A stretch of 64,000 bases of DNA from Dipteris shenzhenensis. Lineage: Eukaryota; Polypodiophyta; Polypodiopsida; Gleicheniales. Position 1 is the first letter of the stretch; each line of letters opens with the position of its first letter. The notes below the pieces were generated by a model that saw nothing but the letters and a program-made list of their open reading frames with translations, ran no database searches and had not been told where the DNA came from. Location: the NCBI GenBank assembly GCA_047967505.1, contig CM106540.1. The stretch is one strand, 5' to 3'. Position numbers and translations under genes: made by a program. Below, in pieces: positions 34,414 through 47,100 of the stretch.

Positions 34414-37400
34414 AAGGCACGAGGGCAGCGGGGACTAGAGCAGGCAGGATTTAGGAGACAGCACTCTACTTTAGATCACATCTTCACCCTGAGAGCTATC
34501 ATTGAGAAGGCGAGTTCTAGACACAAGAAAGCCTACACATGCTTTGTAGACTTTCGGAAGGCCTTCGACAATGTCCCACGATCCCACATGATCCGGAGAT
34601 TACAAGAGACGGAGATTACAGGAGATGCAGATCCCATAGAAGCTGATTTGGGTGTGATGAGCCTATATGAGTCAGTCAGAGGTATAGTCCATGCCCCAAG
34701 TGGTCTGTCAGATTGGGTCGAGAGCACGATTGGGGTGGAGCAGGGTTGCCCCCTCTCACTGATTCTCTTCGGACTTTATATCGATGAGATCACATCCTTC
34801 ATAGACCGCCCAGGGGGCGAGGGATCATTACTGGGCAACCTTATGATACAAATATTGCTATACGCTGATGACATAGTCCTTATATCATCTTCAGTGGCAG
34901 GGCTGCACGGACATCTGGAGGCCTTGGCGGTGTTTTGCAAAGAAAGAGATCTCACAGTCAACCTTGGGAAGACCAAGGTTATGGTCTTCAACACCTCAAG
35001 TGCAGTGCTCCGCCGACTCAGCTTCACCTATCGCAGCGAGCCAGTGGAGATAGTACAGTCCTACACCTATTTGGGAGCAGTTTTCACGGGACCCATTATC
35101 ACGTGACCCATGCCGCCTAGGCACGACTCACACGAGGGCGTAGTGCTCTGGCTCGACAAGCGCGGCAAAGCTTCCAGTCGCACTTACAAGATCCACCAAC
35201 AAAGGGCTGGCTTTTTTATACGCTAGTGTGACCGACTACCATGTATGCTGCACCTTTCTGGGGATATGATCTCCCGAGGACAAATTGGAGGAAATTTGAG
35301 AGGTTACACGTGAGTATGGGATCCAGGATGATCTGGTCCAAGCCCTCAGTCCCACATGAGATAGTGCAGGCAAAGTTCGCCATGACAACCCTTCAAGTTG
35401 ATGCCATCCTTCAAACAGTGACTTTCATCCACAGAGTTTGGGACTTACCCCACTCAAGACTTCCGAGACTAGCCTTGGAGTCATCCAAATGACTAGCAGA
35501 GGAGGGTGCTGTGACACATGGTATGCACGGATATCCACATGGCTTGCCAGACACGATATCCAGATGGACAAGCTCCCCCCCTTTCAGTAACACATGAACA
35601 CGCCTCCTGAGTCGATCCCTAGAGATGAGATCAACCGTATCATACAGTTAGATCTCCTCCAGCTCCATATATCTTGGACGCGGGGGGGGGGGGGGCTAGG
35701 AGCTCCCCACCAAGGCCCAGTTCTACCGCGACCACTTCCTAAGAGTATCGGAGGAAGGATTCATCATCGAACCTCAGTATCTCGAGGATCGAGGAGTCTC
35801 AAATGCACTAAGGATTGCCATTGGACATCCAACAAATGCGAGTTTCATTCCATCAGCTAAGGATTGAGGCAGGGAGAGCCGCAGGTATACCCAGAGAGCA
35901 ACGGATCTGCATGCTATGCACGCTAGGGGTAGTTGAGACAAGGAGCACTTTCTTTGTGTTTGCCCAACCTACTATGAGATCCGGGGGCGCTACCATTGTC
36001 TCCACTTAGAGGGGAGTGGCTTCGGTCCACTATCACAACTGATCCATTTCCATGACCAAGTCTGCATTGGACTCAATCTGATGGAGATGCGCCGACATCG
36101 GGAGACTACTACGACGGATCAAAGGACAACAGGAGGGTGGTAGACCATAGGACATAGAGGCTGACCGGGCACAACGACGCGTCACAGACTTCTACACATG
36201 AGCAGCACACACAGCGTGAGGACACCCAACAGCCTATCACTGACTTCTTTCAGTCACAGGATACCTCTTCTCAGTCTAGCCGACGACGTGGACGTGAGCG
36301 AGAGCCAGAGCCACGACAGCTGCATCAGCGGACAGACTCACACATCCAGGTCCATGACATCTCGTCTCTGCTCTCTGCCCGCCCCACTGGGGTTACCGTT
36401 GCCCTCATCCACAGGGCCACCCGCCGCCCCCGACGACCGAGCTCGACTAGGCCGCGTGACGTCAGAGGCCAATCATCTATCGCAGGGTTTTTTTCGACAT
36501 CCCATTTGACGGCCTCTCTATGATTGGTCTCTGACGATCACCACCTGCACTATCTCCCCCCTCTGCCCCATTTTTGGTGGCCCCCCTTCTTCTTTGTATC
36601 ATCTGGAGGTAGACACATATTTTTTGTATCAGGACTAGAAACACAGTCCTTCATAACCTCTTTTTTGTAGAAACGGTTGGTTGGCCCATTTTGAGACCAC
36701 CACCATTATGCTCATTGTATCAGTTCTCTTTAGTCTCATAGACCTTCACGGTCTCCCGAAGACTTTAATAAACTTTCTTTCTTTCTTTCTTTCTCTGTGC
36801 ACCCTTTTCACGAAGGGTGGAGTCAAGGATGCCTTAATGGAGCTTCCTAATGGCCGAGAGAAGGATCATGAAGGGTTATGCACTGAGTTCATTGCATACG
36901 GGATTGACATCCTTGCCCTAAGCTTAGCAAATGTCTTCCATGAGGCAACCTGTCTTGGCTTTCCACACACTTGGACTCTTAACACCATCATACCCATTCA
37001 CGAGGCAAGGCATCCCATGAGCCCCAAAAACTACACGACCATCATGATCGAACATGTCATATCTAAGATATATGCATCAATGCTTGATGCAGAGGTCAGT
37101 CAATTCGCAGAGATGCAGGGACGCATAGCAGAGGAACAGACTAGCTTGCAATGTGACCATGAGACCATGGATCACATACTCTCACTCACGGTTTTCATGA
37201 AGGAGGCCAGGGAACGGAGACAGAGAGTCTATTGTTGCTTTGTATTTTTCTGTAAAGCTTTTGATACAATATCGAGGTCCCACCTTCTTAAATGATTACA
37301 AGAGCTAGGATACGACTAGGAGATCATGTGGGTTGTATGAGAGGGTTTCAGGCAGAGTCCGGACAGGAGCTAGATGGATAGAGGAGATCATGAGCACTAT

Positions 37401-39621
37401 TGGGGTCAACCAAGGGTGCCCACTTTCGCCAACCCTGTACATAGACGAGCTCGAGACTTTTATGGAGATGCTAGGGGGGGCTAGATGCTCTCTCGCTGGT
37501 TCCTTGATTCAAATCTTGTTGTATGTAGATGACATTGTGATATTATCCTCTTCTGCAAAGGGCCTCCAGAGACACTTAGATGCATTACAGTCAATCTAAG
37601 AGTCGCATGATTTGAAGGTCAACCTTGGTAAGACCAAGATCATGATCTTCAACACATTTGGAGCAGCTATGCATAGAGAGCAATTCCCTTTAAATGGATG
37701 AGCAGTTGAGATCACAAGAGCAGTTCACTTTCAATGGATAACAAAAAGCAGTTCACTTACATCATATACTTATCTAGGAGTTCTCTTTTCTAGCTCTATT
37801 TTTGCAATGAAAGGTGATGCAACTTCGTCAGCCAGATTGGAGAAAAAGTACTTCCACTCACACTTTCAAGACTTGCAGACCAAGGCTCTCCTTTTCAACT
37901 CCTTGGTCTGACCAACAGGCATGTACGGTAGTCCTTGTTGGGAACCGGGTCTCTATCGTGGATGATACGCAGTAAGCCATCAGTTCCCCACCAGATCATT
38001 CAAGCTGAGTTTGGGTCATCTCCGTTGCAGCTTGATGCACCATTTCACATATATGTACCGTAATAGAGGATCAGCGCGTCGTAGACTACCATGGCTAGCA
38101 TTATTCTCTTCTATGAGCCTAGCAGATGAGGGTGATCAGAGATGCTAGTATGCACACACATACACGTGGTTTGAGAGATTGGGGCTCTACATGGACAGAT
38201 TACCCCCCTTTCAGTACAGCATTGATTTCTCCCACTCGTGTATCATGAGGTCAACCTCCCCCATTCACTAAGGATCTCTATTGGGCAATTTCGGGTTTCA
38301 TCACATCGACTCCGCATTGAGAGTGGGTGAGTTGAGGGAGTACCCAAGGAGAGACACATATGTGCCTTGTGTGATATAAACGAGATCGAGTCAGAGGAGC
38401 ATTTCATCTTCAAGTGCCAGTGTACTATGAGATCCAAGGCCACTCCTATTGTCTCTTCAAAGATAGCTTCCGGCTCCTCTCCCACTTCCTTTCTTAGAGA
38501 TGCCTGGCTGCCTTTATCCATGAGAAAGTTAGGCACCGAAGCGCTTGCTCAAATGACAGAGACAGGGACGGCACACACAAGGAAACTATCTCAGAGTATG
38601 ATTACAAAGTTCTTCCAACTAGACCACCACACCATGGGGGGTCGACAAGGCAGAGATCAAGAGCCAACGACACAACACGCCCCACAGAGGGTAGATGTAC
38701 GGATATGCTTGGAGACATCCCTTCCATGTTCAGGATCAAGGCAAGACCGACAAGGGTTACTGTGGCCCTTTTAGGCGCAGAGGTATCGCCAGGAGATCAC
38801 GCCAGACCACATCCACAGCTAGCTACGAGCGTTCCATCTCTTACCTTATACCATCACAACCCATCAGCCACTGGGCCCATCATGACCTCCCTTCTAGGAG
38901 CATCCAGTACCGCTTGTACCAAACTAGACGTAGAATTGTGATATGATGATGATGATGATGTTAATGTTATGACTATGTAGTACTAATAATTTTATGATTA
39001 CATAGCACTAGCAGCGTAGCATAGGTGATGATGCTGTTTTTAGTACCTCACCTTTTCAGCTTGTTGTATCAGGTTTCTCATAGTCTCATAGACCCATCAG
39101 TCTTCTAAAGAGACTCTCTCAACCAAAAAAATAAATAAACCCATAAAAGCAAGATCATATGTACAGGATGTGGGACAGACATAAGGAAATGGTTCAACAA
39201 ATGGAAAGTGGAATCATACTTGACTCTGCCACCTGAAAAGGTCAATCTACAAGAATTCCGGTTGTCCTTACTATACACCCTACAGGCTCAATGGTTGATA
39301 GCATAAAAGAAGACAAAGTTAGAATCCTACGAAGATCAAATAAACCCCCTATGTTGGTCATCATTCATGACATCAGATGCCTCTGCCCCAGATATACACA
39401 TATCAGGGACGACTACCAATAGATACTGGTAGACACCACTCAGCTCTCATCAGTTCTCACCATTGCCCCTCCAGCAACGTTGGGATCTTTTCGTCACCAT
39501 CTTTTTTCATACTGTCAAGAACTTGACCCCTCCACATCAGAGGAGATTTTTGTACTGATGATTACGTCCCATGGGTCATTTTTTGGCCCCCGAGGACAAT
39601 AATAAATTCTACTACTACTCT

Positions 39622-39663
<42 letters not shown>

Positions 39664-39822
39664 GGTGTCCTGTTTACTATGAGATCCGCGGACATTTCTA
39701 CTACCTCTTCAGAGACAACTATGGGATTTTGGCCCAATTCATCTCCTACCCAGACCAGCGATGTTTGGCAAGTTTCGTTCATGAGGCACTCAGACACCGC
39801 GAGAGGATACTTCGAGCACGGA

Positions 39823-39867
<45 letters not shown>

Positions 39868-41085
39868 CTCCTCCGCTCAGCTCACCTCCGCACTCCTCTG
39901 CTCAGCTTTCTCCTGCCCAACTAGGCCGCTCCAAACAAGCACACAAGACACAACCTCACAGCTCAATGTGAGCTCTTCAGGTCGAGGGGACGTAGACAGT
40001 AGCGCCGTCAGGCTCGAGCCGGTTCCTATTTGAAGAGAGCACCCCTAGCTGGGCTGAATTCCAGCCCAACTAGGGCATTAGTATAGCCACGTGGTAGCAA
40101 GAGAATGGCCTGCAGAGAGTGGCCCAGCCTCTCTTCCTCTTCCTCAAACACCCCCTCAAGTCCAACAGCTCCCACCACCTAAGCCAGATTTGCCACGATT
40201 GCAGCTCGAACACCCTCTCCCTATGCACAAGTCTATGAACGAGGAGGTCTTTTTGACCGACCCGTCATTGGGTATCATGAACATATTATGTTCCTACAAG
40301 ATCATGTGAGAGAGTTGGGGATGCAACTAGTGGATGCAATAACTAGAATCTAGGTGCTTGAAGGACCTGGTAGCAGGAAGTAATAGATGAGGTTGTAAAG
40401 TCTTGCAAAGCTTCCTCCCTACCCCCAAGTAGCCTCCACACTCAAAGATTTAGTTCATATTGAAGTACAGACAGCCAAGCAAGAAGTCATTGTGGAGTTT
40501 GAAGCAAAGGCAAACAAAGTTGATATTCAAGAAGAGATCAAAGAACATGAAGCTAGACAAGATAATGCATTAAAAATCAGAATTGGGGAACTTCTAGACG
40601 GACGGTACAATGAGGAAGACTCATTCGATGATACCTTAGCACATGCCAAAGCAGCCATGCCTAACATTGACTGGACAGCAGACGAGGACGACAAGCTTAG
40701 CAATCCTAATGAAGATGGTGAAGCTAGAGCAGTCCTTATTGGTCAACGTAGAGGACATGCTGTCATTACATTCAATTCACGAGATCTACGATTCAAAGTT
40801 CTATGCCACTCTTACAAGCTGAAAGGGACCAAGTTATGGTGGGAAGTGTACCGTGGAGAAATAGCCCTCACTAGGGAGTTCAAATCTAAACCAAAAGACT
40901 CTCAATCTTAAAATGATGTATGAACGATTATATTTGTTTCTTTTAGGATTTAATCTAGGTATTCTAAATAACCGGAGTTGCTTTCTGCACACCTTGGGAG
41001 CTGCAATGTGCCCTCCCTAAGCTGATGTACTAGATGGTTTTTCTATTGTCCCATACACCTTTGGTCTCTCCCGTAGACGTTAATA

Positions 41086-41125
<40 letters not shown>

Positions 41126-44100
41126 CAATCAATCATGAAGGGCTTTGTGCAGAGTAACTTGCATATGGTATTAGTACACTAGCCCCGATCTTAGCAAAGC
41201 TTCCAAAAAACTGCAGATCTATCATGATTGGACGTGTCATGTTTCAAGTCACCCCTCCACCACATTCTCCAGATCATCAAAAGGAGGGTGGGAGACAAGG
41301 CCTAACCCCCCTTGTCAGAAGCCACATCCTTCTCAATCGCAAACCTCATGGATTACCCCATCCATCGAGGTTTGGACTAGAGTGGAGGGCAAGAAAGTCG
41401 ACAAGTGCGCAAAAGGAATTGAAGGAGACGGACCTATTGAAGGCAATAGGCAAGGACGGGACCTCTACCAACTGCTCCCTGCAAGGAATGCAGCCAGGGG
41501 TATCTTACCCCAAGTATGTGGTTTCCCTAGAGAGGGAGGGAGTTCTTCAATCTTCCACTAGAGTTGATGGCAGAGGATGCAGATGTTATGTAACTAGACG
41601 CTAATCCTCGGATTAGGGGACTTAATCCTATAGGGTTAGGGCCCCTAGGATTAAGACAAGCATCCTAACGTGGGGCTAGAGGACTTAAATACTAGCAAAA
41701 GACCAATTGGTTGATTTTAACTAGAATGCTTTCCATAAAGTAGGATGTTCTTCTATATAAGAGTGGCCAAGGCTATGCTGAGTTCATTCACTGCGTACAC
41801 ACCACTGTTGAGTCTAGACTCCTACCTTCCCATGCGAATCCGGAGATCATGTGCCGAAGGTTCCTTGAGAACATGTTATGGGGTATGGGGCGCTAGAGCT
41901 ATAGGCATGGGCTTGTGGGATTCTGATCTCTAGTCCACGTGCTCAAGGGTGGCCGGGAGGTAAGTTGCCTACTAATTATCTTTTTTGGCTTTGTTGATTG
42001 TTGTTTGCACTGTAATTAGAGTTAGACCCTATAGGGGATTCTACAAATGGTATCAGAGCAGCTCTCAACACAAAGGAATTGTTGCAAATTATGCAAGCAA
42101 ATGGTGCCACATATGTGTCCCATCCATGCAAGATGCTTTTGCAAGTTGTTGTTATGCCATGAGGTAGAAACTTTTGTGCTTCATGGAGTAGGATGTAGAG
42201 AATTGATTCACAGAACTCTATGAGGGGTGAAGGGCCTGCCCGGGAAGAGAGGCTGTGGTGCGGCTGCACTGGGTCGCTTGTGAATGAATAGGAGTGGATT
42301 TGAAGTGCTGGTTTGTTGAGAACAGGGTGGTGTACTACTGTTGTAACTTCATTGGAACGTGAGGCTTATAAAGGGCAGCAAGCTGTGCGGAACCAGTTCG
42401 CAGGTTATCTTTATGGCTCCAAGTTTGTTGTATTGACAGACCATGAGTTTATCAAATACATATGTGATCGAGCTAAGTTAGAGGGAAGGCAGGCACGATG
42501 GGCTGAGTTGATGCAGGATTTTAATACAGAGATTAGATATCGGAAGGCTAGCTTAAACAAGATTGCCGATGCTTTGAGTTGCATTGGTGAGGTTACAGGT
42601 AAACTCTTTGAGTTTTATAAAGATTGGAGCTGGCCTTTATGATTTCCTGAGAGGGCCATGTAGGACCGACAATCATTTCAGTCGAAATTGGCAGCAGGTC
42701 CAGATAGAGAGCTCCACACAAATAGACCAAGACTTAAGGATTATACCATCTGTTCAGGTGGCAGGTGGTCAGTTCGCCCCTTAAGCCGCGTCATTTTCGC
42801 TCCTTCAGCTAGCGCCTTGCCAGACAGCTTCTAGCAGCAGCTTTCTTTCCTTCCCCTAGCCCTGAGCTGGGCTGACCTCGAGCCCATCCCGGGGGATTAG
42901 GTTTAGTCAGGAGGTACCCACAAATATGGCCAACATGGAATGGCCGAATCTTTCTTCGAAATCTCCCTCAACCCCAGCAACTTCAACCAACAGGAACCAA
43001 ATCTTTGACTGATACCCAATAAGATCAAAGAACACAAAGTGATTCAAGAGGTCGATACAAGGGCAAGAAACTGATACCCAATAAGATCAAAGAACACGAA
43101 GCTAAGGGTGACAATGCATTGAAGATTACAGTAGGGGGGCTGCCTAAATGACGATGAGATGATGATGGAGCAATGTTACGCTCAAGTTGAGGTAACATGA
43201 CCTCGGAAGGGCCAGTCGACATTTTCCTTTAAAGGATCAATGTTTGTATTATATCTGTTTGGGCTTCATGTAAATGATCAAAAAGGAATAAAGGTCAAGG
43301 TCCTTGGTGAGGGTGACATGGCACTAGACTAGGTGGATCGAAGGCTAAGGGACCTAAATGCATGAAATGTGCCAAGGGGCAAATAGTTTTAATGATATCC
43401 CAAGAGAGGGGTAAATGATGCATTAAGGAAGGACCCTAAAATGAAGACATGTGGCATACTAGATCCATCTAGGGAATTTTGAGGCTCGTTGGGAATAAGC
43501 AAGCAAAAAGCTTTCACGTGATCTGATTTTGATTTTTTGAGAAGCTTGCTACCACCGAGGTTGGCTGGGAGGATAAAGCAAGTGCCTGTGCCCATGATTC
43601 GTCGTAACATTCTAGAAGCAGACAGATTTTCGTCTAGTATTTGGTATCAGAGCCACAGGTGATTGAAAAAGGGGGATCACGAGAGGTTTTGGGCTGGCCA
43701 AGCGTATGCTTAAGCTCACGGGCTAAGGAGCAGATAATGGTATAGGCTGTTTGCGTCATCTGGTTCACATTATATCCAATAGTTCGTCAACCTTGGAGTT
43801 GCGTGTGAAAGGATGGCAAGATCGCGTACAATCGCAGGTTTACAACTTGGTTACCTTCAGGACTCCTTGGCATCGCGGGAAGGGACTAGCTGTTGTAATA
43901 TTGTGGTATCGTATGTGGAAGACGAAAATAGTGAAGCTGAGAAAGTTGGCGTCGTTTAGTTCAGTTCATTGGTTTGGGTAAGCGTTGACGAGCAGCGCAC
44001 GACGAGAGCCACTTACGCGATAATTCAGACTTCCTAGTAACTCTTTTCAAAAGCGAGGTTGCTGGAGTTACGACCACCTGCAGAGAGCTACTGTGCTATC

Positions 44101-47100
44101 ACAAGACTTTCTTGTGATATTTTGTTATTTGGAGATCTCGGTCACGGATTTAGCTGTCGCAGGATTTGGTTTACCTTGTGATATTCTGTCACCTGCATGG
44201 GCATGTGTTCAAACAACATCTACGAGATTCAAGAGGCCGAGTTCACGTAAAGCTGTTGACGAATTGAAGGTGAGGTAGCCAGTAGAGTTACACACGTTAC
44301 TATGAACAGCTATCAGACGAGACACAAGGTCTATTAAAGGGGCGTCGTGATTACCTGGCGAAGATATGGTAGCCTACGCACCGATCTTGACACGATCGAA
44401 CCAAGTATTGGTTTAATGGTTTCGTTACTAGTTTCAAAGCGTATAACAAAACCGAGAAGAGATGGATAGAAGACCAAATGCTGGTAAGCTTGCCTACTGA
44501 TTTCGTAAAGCACACGCTGTGGTACTAATGTGGCCCAAGGATCGCTTACCACGATGCGAGTGGAACGTGCAACAAGTTCATAAATGCAGATTTGGAGTGG
44601 ACTACAGGGACTAGTTGATCTCTTCATGCAGCAAGAATTATAACCAGGGAGCTCTCTATGCCTTCTAAGTTTTGTTGGAGCATATGCTTGTTTATTTGCC
44701 AGGGAAAAGTGGTTTTGGTTACAGTGTGATATATGCTTTCTTAGTTGTAAATTTGGAAGTTGGACTTTCGAATTGTAATTACAGGTTCAAGCGGTGTTGT
44801 ATTTATTTTATTTTATTTTTTTAACACACACACACATTGATCTAAATGGAAGTAGAAGAAGAAGCTTCTAGGATGGATCCTGTAGAGTTGGGAGTCCGGC
44901 CGACCCCGTAGGTGTCGCGCCTAGCAGGTCATACACTATCTGGCAAAATTACAATGTTAGAGGATGCCTTGCAATAGATTTTAGCGCAGCAGTTACAAAC
45001 AAATGTAGGGCAGTCCGAGCTCAGGAAAATGGTGCATAGTATGCCTGCTAGACCATCTCGTGAGGAGAAAGGTAAATCTCTGATAGAACCGGAGTCCAGT
45101 GTTCGTACGGTCGAGCCTAGGAGGGCTAAGGTGCCTAATATTGCCAATTATAGGCCAGAAAAGTATTCTGGTCGGATGTCTAACCGTAGTTCTGATATCA
45201 TTGAGACCTAGTTACACAAATGGGACGAGGCCTTCGCCATTTGTGAAATCAGGAATGATATGAAGAAAATTCGCGAGGCCACCCATATGTTTAATGAGGC
45301 AGCGGATAGGTGGTGGATAAAACAGCAAAAAGATGGAGTAGCATCCACTACTTGGGAGGGGTTTAAAAAGGAATTTAGAAAACACTTCTTACCTCCTAAC
45401 GAAGCATCCCGAGCTTGGGATCAGTATCGAAACCTTCGCCAGAGAAATTTATCAGTGGCGGAATACACTGATAAGTTCAGAGAAAGTGTAATGAAGGTTG
45501 ATGAACCCCTACCTCAGTCAATCCAAGTAAAAGATTTTATCTTTGGATTGAATGATCGAATCAAGATGGAAGTTCGGGCTAAGTATGCGAACACGCTAGA
45601 TGAAGCAATTGCCATAGCCCTGAACTATGAGGATGCAAAAGATAACAGACCAAGTGGGTTTGTGCAGGTTGGGACTCAGTATGGGTACCCAAAGAAAACT
45701 GGGTTTGAGAAGAAATGGATTAGCAAAGGGAGTGCCTTACAGCCTAATGGTCAAGCCAAGCAGGCGAAACTAGTTAGACTACTAAATCAAGTACCACCAT
45801 TGGAATGAGAAGAAAAGTAACACCAATGGCAGCCCAGGCTTGGTCGAAGTCTTCTTTAAACCCAGAGAAAAGGAAAAAAGCGAGGAGAGAAGGCTTGTGT
45901 TTTGGTTGCCTTCAGCCTCATCAGTGGAAAGATTGTCCACGAAACAAAGATCGTTGGATGGCTAAGATGGTGGTCTCAGAATGCGACGTGGAAATGAAGA
46001 AAAGTCCCAGAGCAGAACAGATGCAGATTCAGCTAGCGAGATCTTCTCAAAGGTTAGTATCTTTTTTGTTATGTGTGCATGTTGCTAAGTTAGTAACTAG
46101 TGCACCTGATAATATCCTGTCAAAGCCCGCAGCAACGGGGTATACAACCTTTAATGATACAGAGTTAACTAAAATGAAAGGGCAAGTAGCTAATCATGAT
46201 GTCATTGTGTTGTTTGACTCAGCGTGAACGCACAATGTAATTAACTCCAAGCTTGTAAAGAGGCTGAAAGTAAAGACTAGGCCATCTGACTATGCATATA
46301 CAGTCAGGATGGCAGATGGAAGTTCAACTGAAGTATGGGACCAAAGGGTTACCCAGTTGGAGCTTCAAATTCATGACTATGCTGAGAAGCTTGATTTTAA
46401 GATGACTAAGCTTGCTCATGCAGACATAGCCCTAGGTAAGGCTTGGCATTCTAGGAAGAATCCAGCCATAGATTGGAAAAAGCACATTTATCAATTCAAG
46501 ATTAATGATGTGATGTATGTCTTACAAGGTGAAAAGGATATACCTCAAGGACCGTTGGTTTCCGTAATGGAAATTCAAAAAGCTCAAGGCGAGTTTTTGT
46601 TTCTTTGTACAGCATCGGTAGAGCCGGTTGATGATTCTTTGGCTAGCACTAATGTTACCCAAAATGGAGAGATGGCCAAGCTGACTGATCAAATAGCAGA
46701 GGAGTTCTCTGATTGTTTTACGGATGAGCTACCTTATGGATTACCTCCAGCGCAGAATGTTCAGCATAAGATTGAACTAATCCCGGGGGCAACACCTGTA
46801 AATAGACCTCCCTATAGGTTCATTTTTACTGAAGAGGCGGAGGTGCGAAGACAACTGGAAGAATACCTCAAGTTGGGGCAGATTCAACCAAGTTTTTCAC
46901 CCCAGTGATATTAAAGAAGAAGAAAGATGATACTTTTCACCTCTGTATAGATTACAAAGCATTGAATAATATCACTATTAAGCACAGGTATCCGATCGCT
47001 CGGATCGATGATTTGCTAGATGCATTATATGGGGCCATAATTTTCAGTAAGATAGATCTTAAATGTGGCTACCATCAGATCCGTATTAGAGCCGAGGATG

